From Clostridia bacterium (GTDB lineage Bacteria; Bacillota_A; Clostridia; Christensenellales; Aristaeellaceae), in assembly GCA_017509065.1 (NCBI GenBank), contig JAFWQM010000209.1:1-20411 (forward strand): a stretch of 20,411 bases of DNA. Direction: 5' to 3'. Shown here in pieces: positions 1-8,325 of this stretch. How positions within the stretch are numbered: the stretch's first letter is position 1; every line of letters starts with the position of its first letter. The notes below the pieces were generated by a model. The model saw only the letters and a program-made list of their open reading frames with translations. It did no database searches and was not told where the DNA came from. The position numbers and the translations under genes are program-made.

Positions 1-140
1 ATTCAGATGCGGGATGAGAAATCGTTCCAGACAAGGAACGAAACCGCAGGAATACTGGAGGTATTTCAAGGTTGAGTGACGCAGGATGGACCGATTTATC
101 GCCCGCAGATAATTCATGATTTAGTTGGGCGAGCAATAAT
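1..140 (+). repeat. MITE-like element, copy 1 (left end outside window)
   Basis: These 140 bases match the reverse complement of 16943-17082 with about two mismatches. The right terminal repeat, TTGGGCGAGCAATAAT, is at 125-140. The other end (about 27 bases, judged from the full copy) lies before the window start. An internal hairpin CGTTCC-AGACAA-GGAACG is visible near positions 24-41. No coding potential is seen. It sits about 55 bases upstream of the rplS promoter. Small size, terminal inverted repeats and high identity between copies suggest a non-autonomous transposable element or a REP-like structured repeat. Confidence 0.8.
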
Positions 141-194
141 AGCTGAATGTTAGCTATTTGTCCGCTGCGGAAAAAAACAAAACAAAAAAAAGGC

Positions 195-223
195 TTGCCA
201 GCGGATGGGTTTTATGTTATAAT
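195..223 (+). promoter_or_regulatory. sigma-A promoter of rplS
   Basis: TTGCCA at 195-200 and a perfect TATAAT at 218-223 are separated by 17 bases. Transcription would start near 230 and give an rplS leader of about 80 nt. Confidence 0.8.
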
Positions 224-240
224 CCCTTTTGTTGTGACTA

Positions 241-305
241 ACGGGCGGTCCGCTGCGGGCACGAAAGATTGCCGCGCATGAACGTCTATGAGGGAAGGAG
301 GACAC
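241..305 (+). promoter_or_regulatory. Candidate L19 leader of rplS
   Basis: The untranslated leader holds a short hairpin with arms GCGGGCA (255-261) and TGCCGC (270-275), with one bulged G. A conserved-looking GCATGAACGTCTATGAG segment and the AAGGAGG ribosome binding site (295-301) follow. A structured L19 leader is known upstream of rplS in low-GC Firmicutes. The match here is by resemblance only; no covariance search was possible. Autoregulation by L19 is inferred. Confidence 0.4.
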
Positions 306-310
306 CATTC

Positions 311-661
311 ATGAGCGAAATTATCCGTTCGATCGAACAGGCACAGCTCCGTACCGATCTGCCCAGCTTCAACGTTGGCGATACGCTCCGCGTATTCGTG
401 AAGGTTGTGGAAGGCAGCCGCGAACGTCTTCAGGCGTTTGAGGGTACTGTGATTGCCAAGCGCAACGGCTCCAGCCGGGAAACCTTTACCGTTCGCCGCG
501 TGTCTTACGGCATCGGCGTGGAACGCACTTTCCCGCTGCATTCTCCCCGCGTTGACCATATCGAGGTCATCCGCCGTGGTAAGGTTCGCCGGGCCAAGCT
601 GTATTATCTGCGCAATCTGCAGGGCAAGGCCGCCAAGATCAAGGAAGCCGGCCGGCACTGA
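311..661 (+). CDS. rplS: 50S ribosomal protein L19
   Basis: The 116-residue product is a large-subunit ribosomal protein near the 30S-50S interface. The sequence has the family hallmarks in order: [18 protein letters not shown] at the N-terminus, the [16 protein letters not shown]3-like core, [20 protein letters not shown], then [24 protein letters not shown] and a basic GKAAKIKE tail. Length is normal for L19. The ATG at 311 is chosen over an in-frame upstream ATG at 269 because AAGGAGG lies 9 bases before it and the alignment starts there. It is monocistronic here, with its own promoter and terminator. In many Firmicutes it follows trmD, but no trmD is visible in this window. Confidence 0.97.
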   Translation: MSEIIRSIEQAQLRTDLPSFNVGDTLRVFVKVVEGSRERLQAFEGTVIAKRNGSSRETFTVRRVSYGIGVERTFPLHSPRVDHIEVIRRGKVRRAKLYYLRNLQGKAAKIKEAGRH

Positions 662-675
662 TTCAAACCGAAAAG

Positions 676-711
676 AAGCCGTTTACAGACTATCTGCAAG
701 CGGCTTTTTTC
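676..711 (+). terminator. Intrinsic terminator of rplS
   Basis: The stem has arms AAGCCGTTTACAG and CTGCAAGCGGCTT, 13 positions with one wobble and one mismatch, followed by TTTTTTC. It begins 15 bases after the rplS stop. luxS converges from the other strand 55 bases further on. Confidence 0.85.
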
Positions 712-765
712 TTTGTGTTTTTCGCGAAAGCATATTCCGTACGGCCTCTCCCAGCGCGCAGGCGC

Positions 766-1290
766 TCAGGAATCAAAAAATTCCCGGGCGCCATCGACTT
801 TCAGTTTTTCCGTCTTCGGATATTCGAACATGCTTTCCTGATCGGCGGTCGTCAGATACTCCACAAATCTTGCGGCTTCCCACTTCGCCATCGGGAGATC
901 GTGCATCAGAAACCTGCCGCAGTTTTTCGGCGTAGCGCCGGGCACGTCACCTTCGTAATCCCGCATATGGCGGAAGGATTCAAGGATGATCGGATACATG
1001 TCCGCTGCGGCGGGACGGCCTTTCACGATGATATAAAAACCTGTGAGACAGCCCATCGGCCCCCAGTAGATCAGCTTGTTTTTCCATTCAGGATGGTTCC
1101 TTAAATACGTGGCGACCACATGCTCGATGGTGTGCATGGCGGCGGGATCAATGGACGGTTCCGCGTTCGGCTTCTTCAACCGAATGTCGAATGTTGTGAC
1201 GACCTCATTCCCGATGGTATCCACCCGGCTTTCAAAAATGCCGGGGACGATTTTTGTGTGGTCTACAGAAAAGCTCGGAATCATATCCAT
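766..1290 (-). CDS. luxS: S-ribosylhomocysteine lyase (AI-2 synthase)
   Basis: The enzyme cleaves S-ribosylhomocysteine to homocysteine and DPD, the precursor of autoinducer 2, in the cytoplasmic activated-methyl cycle. The 174-residue protein has the metal-binding HTIEH motif (His53, His57), the third ligand Cys123 in PKNCGRF, and the catalytic cysteine Cys81 in GPMGCLTGFY. It therefore looks fully active. The length is typical or slightly long. AAGGAGG lies 8 bases before the ATG at 1290; a second in-frame ATG two codons later is possible. No methyl-cycle partner such as pfs or a cysteine-synthesis gene is adjacent, so it appears monocistronic. It converges on rplS. Confidence 0.96.
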   Translation of the reverse strand: MDMIPSFSVDHTKIVPGIFESRVDTIGNEVVTTFDIRLKKPNAEPSIDPAAMHTIEHVVATYLRNHPEWKNKLIYWGPMGCLTGFYIIVKGRPAAADMYPIILESFRHMRDYEGDVPGATPKNCGRFLMHDLPMAKWEAARFVEYLTTADQESMFEYPKTEKLKVDGAREFFDS

Positions 1291-1371
1291 GGAATGTTCC
1301 TCCTTCGGACGGTCATTCGTTTCTCAGCTTCAGCCGGCCTGATGCATGACGGCGCGGGCCGGGCTGTTTCT

Positions 1372-1400
1372 ATTATACGGTACAACCAGGACTCTGAGAA
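1372..1400 (-). promoter_or_regulatory. Promoter and 5' hairpin of luxS
   Basis: On the minus strand TTCTCA (1395-1400) and TATAAT (1372-1377) are 17 bases apart. The predicted start near 1365 falls at the foot of a GC-rich hairpin, CAGCCCGGCC pairing with GGCCGGCTG (1331-1366, one bulge). The luxS mRNA would thus begin with a strong stem, which could protect its 5' end. Confidence 0.6.
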
Positions 1401-1427
1401 TGTACGGACCGGGAACCTGATATGCCA

Positions 1428-2591
1428 TTATTTCCAGTTTTCCAGCAGACGGAAGAAGCCCTCCAGCAACCCTGGCAGACGCACGCTTTGGGCCGCGACC
1501 ACGGGCAGCTCCGCGATAGGCTGTCCAGCAAGCAGTACCTGCACCGTGCCAAGCGGCTCGCCCGCTTCCACCGGCGCGGTGAGGAATTCGGGCAGATGGG
1601 TTTCAAAGCTCAATTGCTTCTGCTGCCCATTGCGCAGCAAAAGCGACAGCCCGCTGCCCAGCGCCGCGTCCACCGCGTCCCGCGCGCCCAGCTTCACCGG
1701 CACCTGCACGCCTACTAAATCGCCCTTCCGGGCCACCTGCGCGCGGCTGTAGTTGGCAAAGCCGTAATCCATCATGGCCCGGGCTTCGTCAAAGCGCGTC
1801 TGGCTGTTGGGAACGCCCAGCACCACCGCGATGAGCCGCATTCCGTTTCGCTCCGCCGTGGCGCTGAGGCAGTATTTCGCTTCGCTGGTGGAGCCTGTTT
1901 TCAGTCCGTCGCAGTCCTTGTAAAAGCGCACCAAACGATTGGTATTGGTCAGGTCGGTCACGCGGCCGGAGGGATGGGTCAGGCTGTCAAGCCAGGTGGA
2001 AGAATACGTGAAATAGGCCGGATGCTTCACCACCTCCCGCGAGACCGCCGCAACGTCCCGCGCGCAGGTGTATTGCCCGTCGGCAGGCAGGCCGGTACAG
2101 TTGACGTAATGGGTGTTTTCCAGGTTCATTTCCTGTGCCCGCTGGTTCATCAGCGCGGCGAAGCCGTCCTCCGTGCCCGCGATGTATTCCGCCAGCGCCG
2201 CGGCCCCGTCGTTCGCGCTGGCAATGATCGTCGCTTTCAGGATATCCTTGAGCGGATACACGGCGTAGGCGTCTAAAAACGCCTGAGAGCCCGGCTGCCC
2301 CGCCGCGGCGGGAGACACGGTGATTTTGTCCTCCAGCGTGATGACACCTTCGTCCAGCTTTTCCAAGGTCAGCAATAAAGTCATCAGCTTCGTAACGGAC
2401 GCTACGGGCCGCCGCTCGTCGGCGTTTTTTTCAAAGATCACCGCGCCTGTGTCCGCTTCCATCAGGATAGCGCTGGGAGCGGTCAGGGTCATGGGCGTTC
2501 CATCCTCCAGCGGCGCAGCCAGCCCAGCGGGCGGCAGCAGCGCAACCCATGCGCATACAAGGACAATCAACAGCCGGGAATACCGTACCAT
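1428..2591 (-). CDS. dacF: Serine-type D-Ala-D-Ala carboxypeptidase (PBP5 family)
   Basis: This exported penicillin-binding protein of the S11 family trims the terminal D-alanine from peptidoglycan stem peptides. Residues 1-25 form a signal peptide (basic MVRYSR, then a hydrophobic stretch ending at GLAA). The three active-site motifs are intact: SVTK (Ser65, Lys68), SAN (125-127) and KTGS (231-234). A C-terminal beta-rich PBP5_C domain follows at roughly 290-365. The end, LPGLLEGFFRLLENW, is an amphipathic helix of the kind that anchors this family to the membrane. The ATG at 2591 is chosen because GGGAGG lies 8 bases upstream and the signal peptide starts there. Length is 387 residues. The family is certain; the choice of dacF over dacA as symbol is tentative. 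Confidence 0.92.
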   Translation of the reverse strand: MVRYSRLLIVLVCAWVALLPPAGLAAPLEDGTPMTLTAPSAILMEADTGAVIFEKNADERRPVASVTKLMTLLLTLEKLDEGVITLEDKITVSPAAAGQPGSQAFLDAYAVYPLKDILKATIIASANDGAAALAEYIAGTEDGFAALMNQRAQEMNLENTHYVNCTGLPADGQYTCARDVAAVSREVVKHPAYFTYSSTWLDSLTHPSGRVTDLTNTNRLVRFYKDCDGLKTGSTSEAKYCLSATAERNGMRLIAVVLGVPNSQTRFDEARAMMDYGFANYSRAQVARKGDLVGVQVPVKLGARDAVDAALGSGLSLLLRNGQQKQLSFETHLPEFLTAPVEAGEPLGTVQVLLAGQPIAELPVVAAQSVRLPGLLEGFFRLLENWK

Positions 2592-2669
2592 GCTTTCTTC
2601 CTCCCTCGTTCCCACAGGGTTTTATCATATATATTCCAGCATAGTACGGAAGTTAAGGATTTATGCCTG

Positions 2670-3345
<676 letters not shown>

Positions 3346-3555
3346 AAATCTGCCGTGCGGCTTCAACGGAGGCATCAGCCTGCTTTGCCATTCCGGGAAC
3401 CGTTTCATGAACGTGCTAACAAGTATTATTCTACCGTATCATATACCGAATCGGCTTATTCCTTTTGCTTGCCCAAATCGCGCAGGCAATGCAGCAAGCT
3501 GCAGCGCTCCTGGAAAGTGGGCCTACACAGGATGCTCTGCGAATTATCAGAAAGT
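3346..3555. other. Intergenic remnant region without a recognisable gene
   Basis: Between the ABC remnant and the flavoprotein terminator only short open frames exist. A + strand stretch from 3465 would encode LAQIAQAMQQAAALLESG and a lysine-rich end, which looks protein-like. It lacks an ATG and a ribosome binding site and runs into the neighbouring gene on the other strand. It may be decayed coding sequence belonging to the truncated ABC region. Confidence 0.3.
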
Positions 3556-3592
3556 TAAAAAAGAAGAAGCCCATTTCGAGCTTCTTCCATAG
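3556..3592 (-). terminator. Intrinsic terminator of the flavoprotein gene
   Basis: Read on the minus strand, GAAGCTC-GAAAT-GGGCTTC is followed by TTCTTTTTT. It lies shortly after the stop codon of the 3606-5390 gene. Confidence 0.7.
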
Positions 3593-3605
3593 TACAGGCG
3601 AACGC

Positions 3606-5390
3606 TTACTTCGCCAGCGCGTCCTCAGCGGCGGCAGCACCGGCACGATGACCCATGGTGCTGTACAGGCCAAGGGAAGCAGCCAGGATGTAATTTTCGT
3701 TGTAGAAGTAACGGTTGCTCATTTCGCCCGCCGCATACAGACCGGGGATCACTGTGCCATCCTGACGGGTGACACGGCCCTGTTCAGTGGTTGTCACACC
3801 GCCGGCGGAGCCGAAAGTGGTGGGATATACCTTTACGGCATAGAAGGGAGCTTGCGTCAGCGCCTTTAAGAACATGGCGGGTTTGTTGAATTCGGCGTCC
3901 TCGCCGGCTGCCGCGGCTTCGTTGTAGGCGTCGAAGGTATACTTGAGAACAGCGGTATAGACATGCATATCCAAAGCCAATTCTTCGATTGTCTCACCCT
4001 TGGCAACTACATCATCAGCAACGCCGGATTCCAGGATCTCCGCTACAGCGGGATCGGAAGAATCGAAGATGTACCAGAAAGGCGCGATGCCGTTCTGGAT
4101 CATATCGGAAGCGGTATAATCGTACACATCCCAGCCCGCGCTGGCGGCTTCGTTGCCAAAGCGCATACCATCCGCATTCACGCCCAGCTGGCTGTAAATC
4201 GTCAGGCCGCCGGCGGCGGGATTGAGGGCGGCGAAAGCGGGATCAACGGTGGTGCCGAACAACGGAGTGGCAAAGGAATCAAACGTGCCAGCGCCCACTT
4301 CCAGAGCCATCAGGAAACCGTCGCCCGTATGGGACACAGCGCTGGTGGGAATCAGGCCCGCACGGTGCAACTTGGGAGAATATTTGGCTACCAGTTCTTC
4401 ATTCTGAGAGATGCCGCCGGTGGCCAGGATGACGGATTTGGCGTGGAAAGTGATGACAGAATCGGCGGTTTCTGCTTTCGCGCCGACCACCGCGCCGGTT
4501 TCATCCACGATCAGCTCGGTGCCCTTGCATTCGGTAATCAGGGTGACGCCCTTTTCGGTCATGGACTTGCAGAGCATGGAAGCCAGTCCAGCGCCACCGC
4601 CGTTGGCCAGCGCCATGGGATAGGTGGCGGAAGCGGCATAGGGCTCAGCGCCAAATTCGATGCCATTGGCGACCAGCCAGTCTACATTCGCGCCGGTCTC
4701 AGCCAATACGCTTTCCAGGCGATCCCAGTCGGGGTAGCCGCTGTCCACGCCGCTCTGGGCCATGTGCGCTTTCCAATAAGCCAGAATAGCTTCCAGAGAA
4801 TCGCTTTCCAGCCGATTGTCCTTGAACAGTTCGGAATTCACGCAAACCAGGATGCCGCCAGCCAGATTGGTGGTTCCGCCCACGGCCGCCATCTTGTCGA
4901 TCACGGTAACATCCAGTCCGCTTTCACGGGCGGCAATGGCAGCGCTCATACCAGCAACGCCCGCGCCGATCACCAGGATGTCGGTGGTCTGCTCGGTTTC
5001 CGCCTTTTCCACGGCAGGGGCTTCCGCAGCCGCGGCTTTCAGCGCTTCCACATCCGCGCCAGCTTTGACAGCGGCATCTTCAATGGCAGCCAGAATGCCC
5101 TTGGAGGTGTTTGTAGCGCCGGAAACAGTGTCCACCGCCAGAGACTGAGCGGCAATCACAGCCTCCGGAATAGCCGTGAATGCGGGATCGGATATACCGG
5201 GGGTTTCTTCGTGAGACACGATCTTGATGTCCGTGATGGCGTCATCGGAGAATGTGACTTCAACCACAATCTTCACGTCCTGATTGTTGCCGGTGCCTTC
5301 ACCGGTGTAGGTACCGGCGGTATAGGCCAATGCAGGCACTACGGACAGTACCATGCAGAGGCAGAGGATGAGAGAGAGGATTTTCTTCAT
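3606..5390 (-). CDS. Secreted flavinylated fumarate-reductase-like FAD flavoprotein
   Basis: The 594-residue protein begins with a signal peptide (about 1-22, ending ALA). An FMN-binding domain follows (about 25-112), with the flavinylation motif DTVSGAT (87-93), where ApbE-type transferases attach FMN. The FAD_binding_2 domain starts with the dinucleotide motif IGAGVAG (141-147) and ends with GLYAAGE (550-556). There is no haem or CxxCH motif. This is the layout of extracellular reductases that pass electrons from membrane flavins to fumarate, urocanate or acrylate-type acceptors. The segment that in Shewanella fumarate reductase reads HHTMGG is PTTFGSAGG here, without histidine, so the acceptor is probably not fumarate (inference). 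The ATG at 5390 has AAAGGAGA about 9 bases upstream. No apbE is nearby. Confidence 0.88.
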   Translation of the reverse strand: MKKILSLILCLCMVLSVVPALAYTAGTYTGEGTGNNQDVKIVVEVTFSDDAITDIKIVSHEETPGISDPAFTAIPEAVIAAQSLAVDTVSGATNTSKGILAAIEDAAVKAGADVEALKAAAAEAPAVEKAETEQTTDILVIGAGVAGMSAAIAARESGLDVTVIDKMAAVGGTTNLAGGILVCVNSELFKDNRLESDSLEAILAYWKAHMAQSGVDSGYPDWDRLESVLAETGANVDWLVANGIEFGAEPYAASATYPMALANGGGAGLASMLCKSMTEKGVTLITECKGTELIVDETGAVVGAKAETADSVITFHAKSVILATGGISQNEELVAKYSPKLHRAGLIPTSAVSHTGDGFLMALEVGAGTFDSFATPLFGTTVDPAFAALNPAAGGLTIYSQLGVNADGMRFGNEAASAGWDVYDYTASDMIQNGIAPFWYIFDSSDPAVAEILESGVADDVVAKGETIEELALDMHVYTAVLKYTFDAYNEAAAAGEDAEFNKPAMFLKALTQAPFYAVKVYPTTFGSAGGVTTTEQGRVTRQDGTVIPGLYAAGEMSNRYFYNENYILAASLGLYSTMGHRAGAAAAEDALAK

Positions 5391-5418
5391 GGGCAGGAAT
5401 CTCCTTTCTTTTTTTTCA

Positions 5419-5448
5419 AGTATATCATCGATGATCAGTTCTTGTCCA
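5419..5448 (-). promoter_or_regulatory. Promoter of the flavoprotein gene with palindromic operator candidate
   Basis: On the minus strand TGGACA (5443-5448) and TATACT (5419-5424) are 18 bases apart. The spacer contains the perfect 12-bp palindrome ATCATCGATGAT (5424-5435), placed where a repressor would block RNA polymerase. The leader would be only about 20-25 nt. Confidence 0.55.
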
Positions 5449-5599
5449 TATGGTTTATTTTTGTAATAAAAATGTAATAATATTGACAAATCCAATTCAT
5501 ACTTATGGAAACACTGAATAAATAGGCAGATATGAAATAAGGAAGCGCGAAAAAGGTAAATAGAGGATGTGTAGTATCTGATTTTGATACAATTTATTC

Positions 5600-5627
5600 A
5601 AAAAAAGAGGGGTTTGAATACCCCCCT
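5600..5627 (-). terminator. Intrinsic terminator of the amt-PII gene
   Basis: On the minus strand a G-run, AGGGGGG, and CCCCT flank TATTCAAA and are followed by CTTTTTTT. It lies about 50 bases after the stop codon at 5676. The AT-rich stretch from 5449 to 5599 holds nothing else I can recognise. Confidence 0.65.
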
Positions 5628-5675
5628 ATGATAGAATAGCTGTTTATTATGTTTCGCCGGGTATTTCAAATTCAT

Positions 5676-7379
5676 TTACTCGTTTGCCTGAAGGGCATCA
5701 TAACCTTCTTCACCGGTACGCACGCGCACCACGTTTTCCACATCCTGCACGAAGATCTTGCCGTCGCCGATGTGGCCGGTGTGGAGCACGCTGCGGGCGG
5801 TGTCTATCACTGTACGCACGGGCACCTTGCTCACCACGATATCCACCTGCACTTTGGGCAGCAGCGTCACTTCCACAGGTGTGCCGCGGTAGTATTCCGG
5901 CTTGCCCTTCTGCATGCCGTAGCCCATCACGTTGGTGACGGTCATGCCGGTGATGCCGATCTTGTTCATGGCGGTTTTCAGGCTCTCCAGGCTGCCGGGG
6001 CGGCAGATGATCTGCACGCGGGTATAGACCGGCGCGTCGGGGGCCTTTTCTTTAGCCTTGTGAACTGGCTCGCTGCTTTCAGCTGCCGCAGGCACAGGCA
6101 CAGGCTCGGCCTCCATCAGGCTGCCGTCAGGCATGATGGCAAACCCGGCGTAGGCGGTGGTCAGGCCGTGCTCGGACCGGTCCAGGCCAATGATTTCATC
6201 CGCCGCATCGGCACGCAAGCCGATGGTCTTTTTGATGAGGGTGAACACGATGGTGATGATCACCGCCGTCCAGGCGATGGTGGAAAGCACGCCCAAGGCC
6301 TGCACGCCCAGGAACTTGAAGCCTCCGCCATAGAACACGCCCTTCATGGTGGATATGCCGGTGGCGAAGAACCCGGTCAGCAGCGTGCCCAAAGCGCCGC
6401 ACACGCCGTGGACGGAGATTGCGCCCACCGGGTCGTCGATCTTCACGACCTTATCGAAAAACGCCACGCTGACCACCACCGCCAGGCCGCAGACGATGCC
6501 GATGATCGCCGCGCCGAAGGGATTCACCGCGTCACACCCTGCCGTAATACCTACCAGGCCAGCCAAGGCGGCGTTGAAGGTCATCGACACGTCGGGCTTG
6601 CCGTATCGCAGCCAGGTGAAGATCATGGTCACCAGCGTCGCCAACGCTGCAGCCAGGTTGGTGTTGAAGAATACCAGACTGGCGGCTTCAATCAGATCGT
6701 CGCTGTCCATGCCCACGGTGGACGCGCCGTTAAAGCCGAACCAGCAGAACCACAGGATGAACACGCCCAGGGCGGCGATGGACAGGTTGTGGCCCAGGAT
6801 GGCCTTAGGCTTTCCGTCCTTGCCGTACTTGCCCACCCGAGGGCCCAGCATCTTCGCGCCGATCAGGGCGCACACGCCGCCCACCATATGCACGGCGGTG
6901 GAGCCGGCGAAATCATGGAAGCCCATTTCCGCCAGCCATCCGCCGCCCCAGATCCAATGCCCGCTGACGGGGTAAATGAACAGGGAAATGGCGGCGGAAT
7001 AAAGGCAGTAAGCGGAGAATTTGGTGCGCTCCGCCATGGACCCGGATACGATGGTGGCTGAGGTAGCGCAGAAAACCGTCTGGAAAATGGCGTAGGCCCA
7101 CAGGGGCACCCCGGCGGGCAAAACCGCGCTGTAATCCCCCATGATAAAAGGGTCGATCCAGCCAAACAATGCTGTGCTCGTGCCGAACATGATGCCAAAG
7201 CCGAAAAGCCAGTACAGGGGCGTGCCGATACAGAAGTCCATCAGGTTTTTCATCAAAATATTGCCGGTGTTCTTGGCCCGGGTAAAGCCGGCCTCGCACA
7301 TCGCAAAGCCCGCCTGCATGAAGAAAACCAAGGCAGCGCCCAGCAGGACCCAAATGGTGTTCGCGGGAGAGTACGTCAT
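5676..7379 (-). CDS. amt: Ammonium transporter fused to a PII (GlnK-like) domain
   Basis: The 567-residue protein joins an Amt/Rh ammonium channel (about 1-410) to a PII signal domain (about 451-560) through a Pro/Ala/Glu-rich linker (422-450). The Amt part is complete: the conserved Asp in HDFAGSTAVH, the pore twin histidines His164 and His324 (SVHGVCG), and the cytoplasmic tail GLDRSEHG. The PII part keeps the ATP-binding B-loop TGHIGDGKIF (534-543) and a T-loop (GYGMQKGKPEYYRG). The residue matching the uridylylated Tyr51 is valine, so GlnD-type modification is not expected. Fusion would tether the gating protein to its channel, replacing the usual amt-glnK gene pair. The ATG at 7379 has GGAAGTGAG upstream and matches the Amt N-terminus. 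It has its own promoter and a leader terminator. Confidence 0.95.
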   Translation of the reverse strand: MTYSPANTIWVLLGAALVFFMQAGFAMCEAGFTRAKNTGNILMKNLMDFCIGTPLYWLFGFGIMFGTSTALFGWIDPFIMGDYSAVLPAGVPLWAYAIFQTVFCATSATIVSGSMAERTKFSAYCLYSAAISLFIYPVSGHWIWGGGWLAEMGFHDFAGSTAVHMVGGVCALIGAKMLGPRVGKYGKDGKPKAILGHNLSIAALGVFILWFCWFGFNGASTVGMDSDDLIEAASLVFFNTNLAAALATLVTMIFTWLRYGKPDVSMTFNAALAGLVGITAGCDAVNPFGAAIIGIVCGLAVVVSVAFFDKVVKIDDPVGAISVHGVCGALGTLLTGFFATGISTMKGVFYGGGFKFLGVQALGVLSTIAWTAVIITIVFTLIKKTIGLRADAADEIIGLDRSEHGLTTAYAGFAIMPDGSLMEAEPVPVPAAAESSEPVHKAKEKAPDAPVYTRVQIICRPGSLESLKTAMNKIGITGMTVTNVMGYGMQKGKPEYYRGTPVEVTLLPKVQVDIVVSKVPVRTVIDTARSVLHTGHIGDGKIFVQDVENVVRVRTGEEGYDALQANE

Positions 7380-7405
7380 CTTTCTCACTTCCGTTTCCGT
7401 AGAAT

Positions 7406-7459
7406 TTCCAACAAAAAAGGCGCCGGGTGCGTTCAGCACACCCTTGCGCCTTGTTGGAA
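7406..7459 (-). terminator. Intrinsic terminator inside the amt-PII leader (possible attenuator)
   Basis: Read on the minus strand, AAGGCGC, an inner 7-bp stem (GGGTGTG-CTGAA-CGCACCC), GCGCCTT and a run of T form a strong terminator at 7413-7452. The outer arms TTCCAAC (minus strand, 7453-7459) and GTTGGAA (7406-7412) extend the pairing around the U-tract. It lies downstream of the amt promoter and 27 bases before the ATG. It could also end readthrough from the ABC operon upstream. Confidence 0.8.
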
Positions 7460-7466
7460 TGTGGGC

Positions 7467-7495
7467 ATTTTAATCCAGGTTTCGTTTCTTGTCAA
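7467..7495 (-). promoter_or_regulatory. Sigma-A promoter of amt-PII
   Basis: A perfect TTGACA (7490-7495) and TAAAAT (7467-7472) are separated by exactly 17 bases on the minus strand. Transcription would start near 7460, at the first base of the terminator hairpin described above. Confidence 0.8.
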
Positions 7496-7530
7496 GGGGA
7501 TAAACAATCAAAGAACAATGAATTTACTGA

Positions 7531-8325
7531 TTATGACAGCAGCGCCCTGTCATTGGCGAATTCTTCGCCGCTGGCTTTCGTAAACGCTTCCATCAAGTCC
7601 TCTACCGTGAGCCGTTTCTTGTCTTCGTCTGCAATGTCCAGAATAATTTTCCCATTGTTCATCATGATCAATCGGTTGCCGTAGCGGATGGCGTCCCGCA
7701 TATTATGGGTAACCATCAGCGTCATCAGCTTGTTTTCCCGCACGATCGTTTCGGACAGCTGCAGCACTTTTTCCGCCGTGCGCGGGTCCAAAGCCGCCGT
7801 GTGTTCGTCCAGCAGCAGCAGCCTCGGCTTTTTCAGCGTCGCCATCAGCAGGGTCAGCGCCTGCCGCTGGCCGCCGGACAGCAGCCCAACCTTCACGGTC
7901 ATCCGGTCCTCCAGCCCCAGGCCCAGGGTCCTGAGCTGCTCCCGGTACCGGTTTCTTTCCGCGCGGGTGATGCCGGGACGCAAGGTGCGCTTTTCACCGC
8001 GCCGCGCCGCCAGAGCAAGGTTCTCCTCGATCTGCATGGTCGCCGCGGTACCCGTCATGGGGTCCTGGAATACACGGCCCAGCAGCGGCGCGCGCCGGTG
8101 CTCCGGCAGGCGGGAAATATCCGTGCCGTCTACCAGGATGCTGCCCTGGTCGATGGGCCAGACGCCGGCGATGGCGTTGAGCATGGTTGATTTTCCGGCC
8201 CCGTTGCCGCCGATCACGGTGACGAAATCCTGATCGTTCAGGTGCAGGGTCAGGCCGTCCAGCGCGATCTTTTCATTGACCGTTTTGGGGTTGAAGGTCT
8301 TTTTCACGTTGATGAGGTCAAGCAT
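7531..8325 (-). CDS. ABC transporter ATPase, TrpZ-like (aromatic amino acid importer)
   Basis: The 264-residue protein is the cytoplasmic ATPase of the importer formed with the next two genes. Walker A is GGNGAGKST (39-47), the signature is LSGGQ (149-153), Walker B is RLLLLDEH (168-175) with Glu174, and the switch histidine is His207 in VTHNM. All catalytic elements are present. Its start overlaps the permease stop (ATGCTTGA), so translation is probably coupled. This ATPase group accompanies PF04392 binding proteins, in operons predicted for tryptophan, tyrosine or phenylalanine uptake. The leader upstream of the operon points to phenylalanine here. No terminator lies directly after it; the hairpin in the amt leader may serve. 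Confidence 0.92.
   Translation of the reverse strand: MLDLINVKKTFNPKTVNEKIALDGLTLHLNDQDFVTVIGGNGAGKSTMLNAIAGVWPIDQGSILVDGTDISRLPEHRRAPLLGRVFQDPMTGTAATMQIEENLALAARRGEKRTLRPGITRAERNRYREQLRTLGLGLEDRMTVKVGLLSGGQRQALTLLMATLKKPRLLLLDEHTAALDPRTAEKVLQLSETIVRENKLMTLMVTHNMRDAIRYGNRLIMMNNGKIILDIADEDKKRLTVEDLMEAFTKASGEEFANDRALLS

Noticed and set aside
2320..2669. Upstream extension of the ABC ATPase frame, giving a 341-residue ORF
   Set aside because: The added part is antisense to dacF and has no ABC homology; Walker A is absent, so the real sequence begins near 2670.
3963..5477. Long + strand open frame of 504 codons opposite the flavoprotein gene
   Set aside because: Gly/His-rich composition typical of an antisense shadow; the minus-strand gene has clear domains, signal peptide and ribosome binding site.
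5649..7061. Long + strand open frame of 470 codons opposite amt-PII
   Set aside because: His/Gly/Ala-rich shadow of a high-GC gene; no motif or ribosome binding site.
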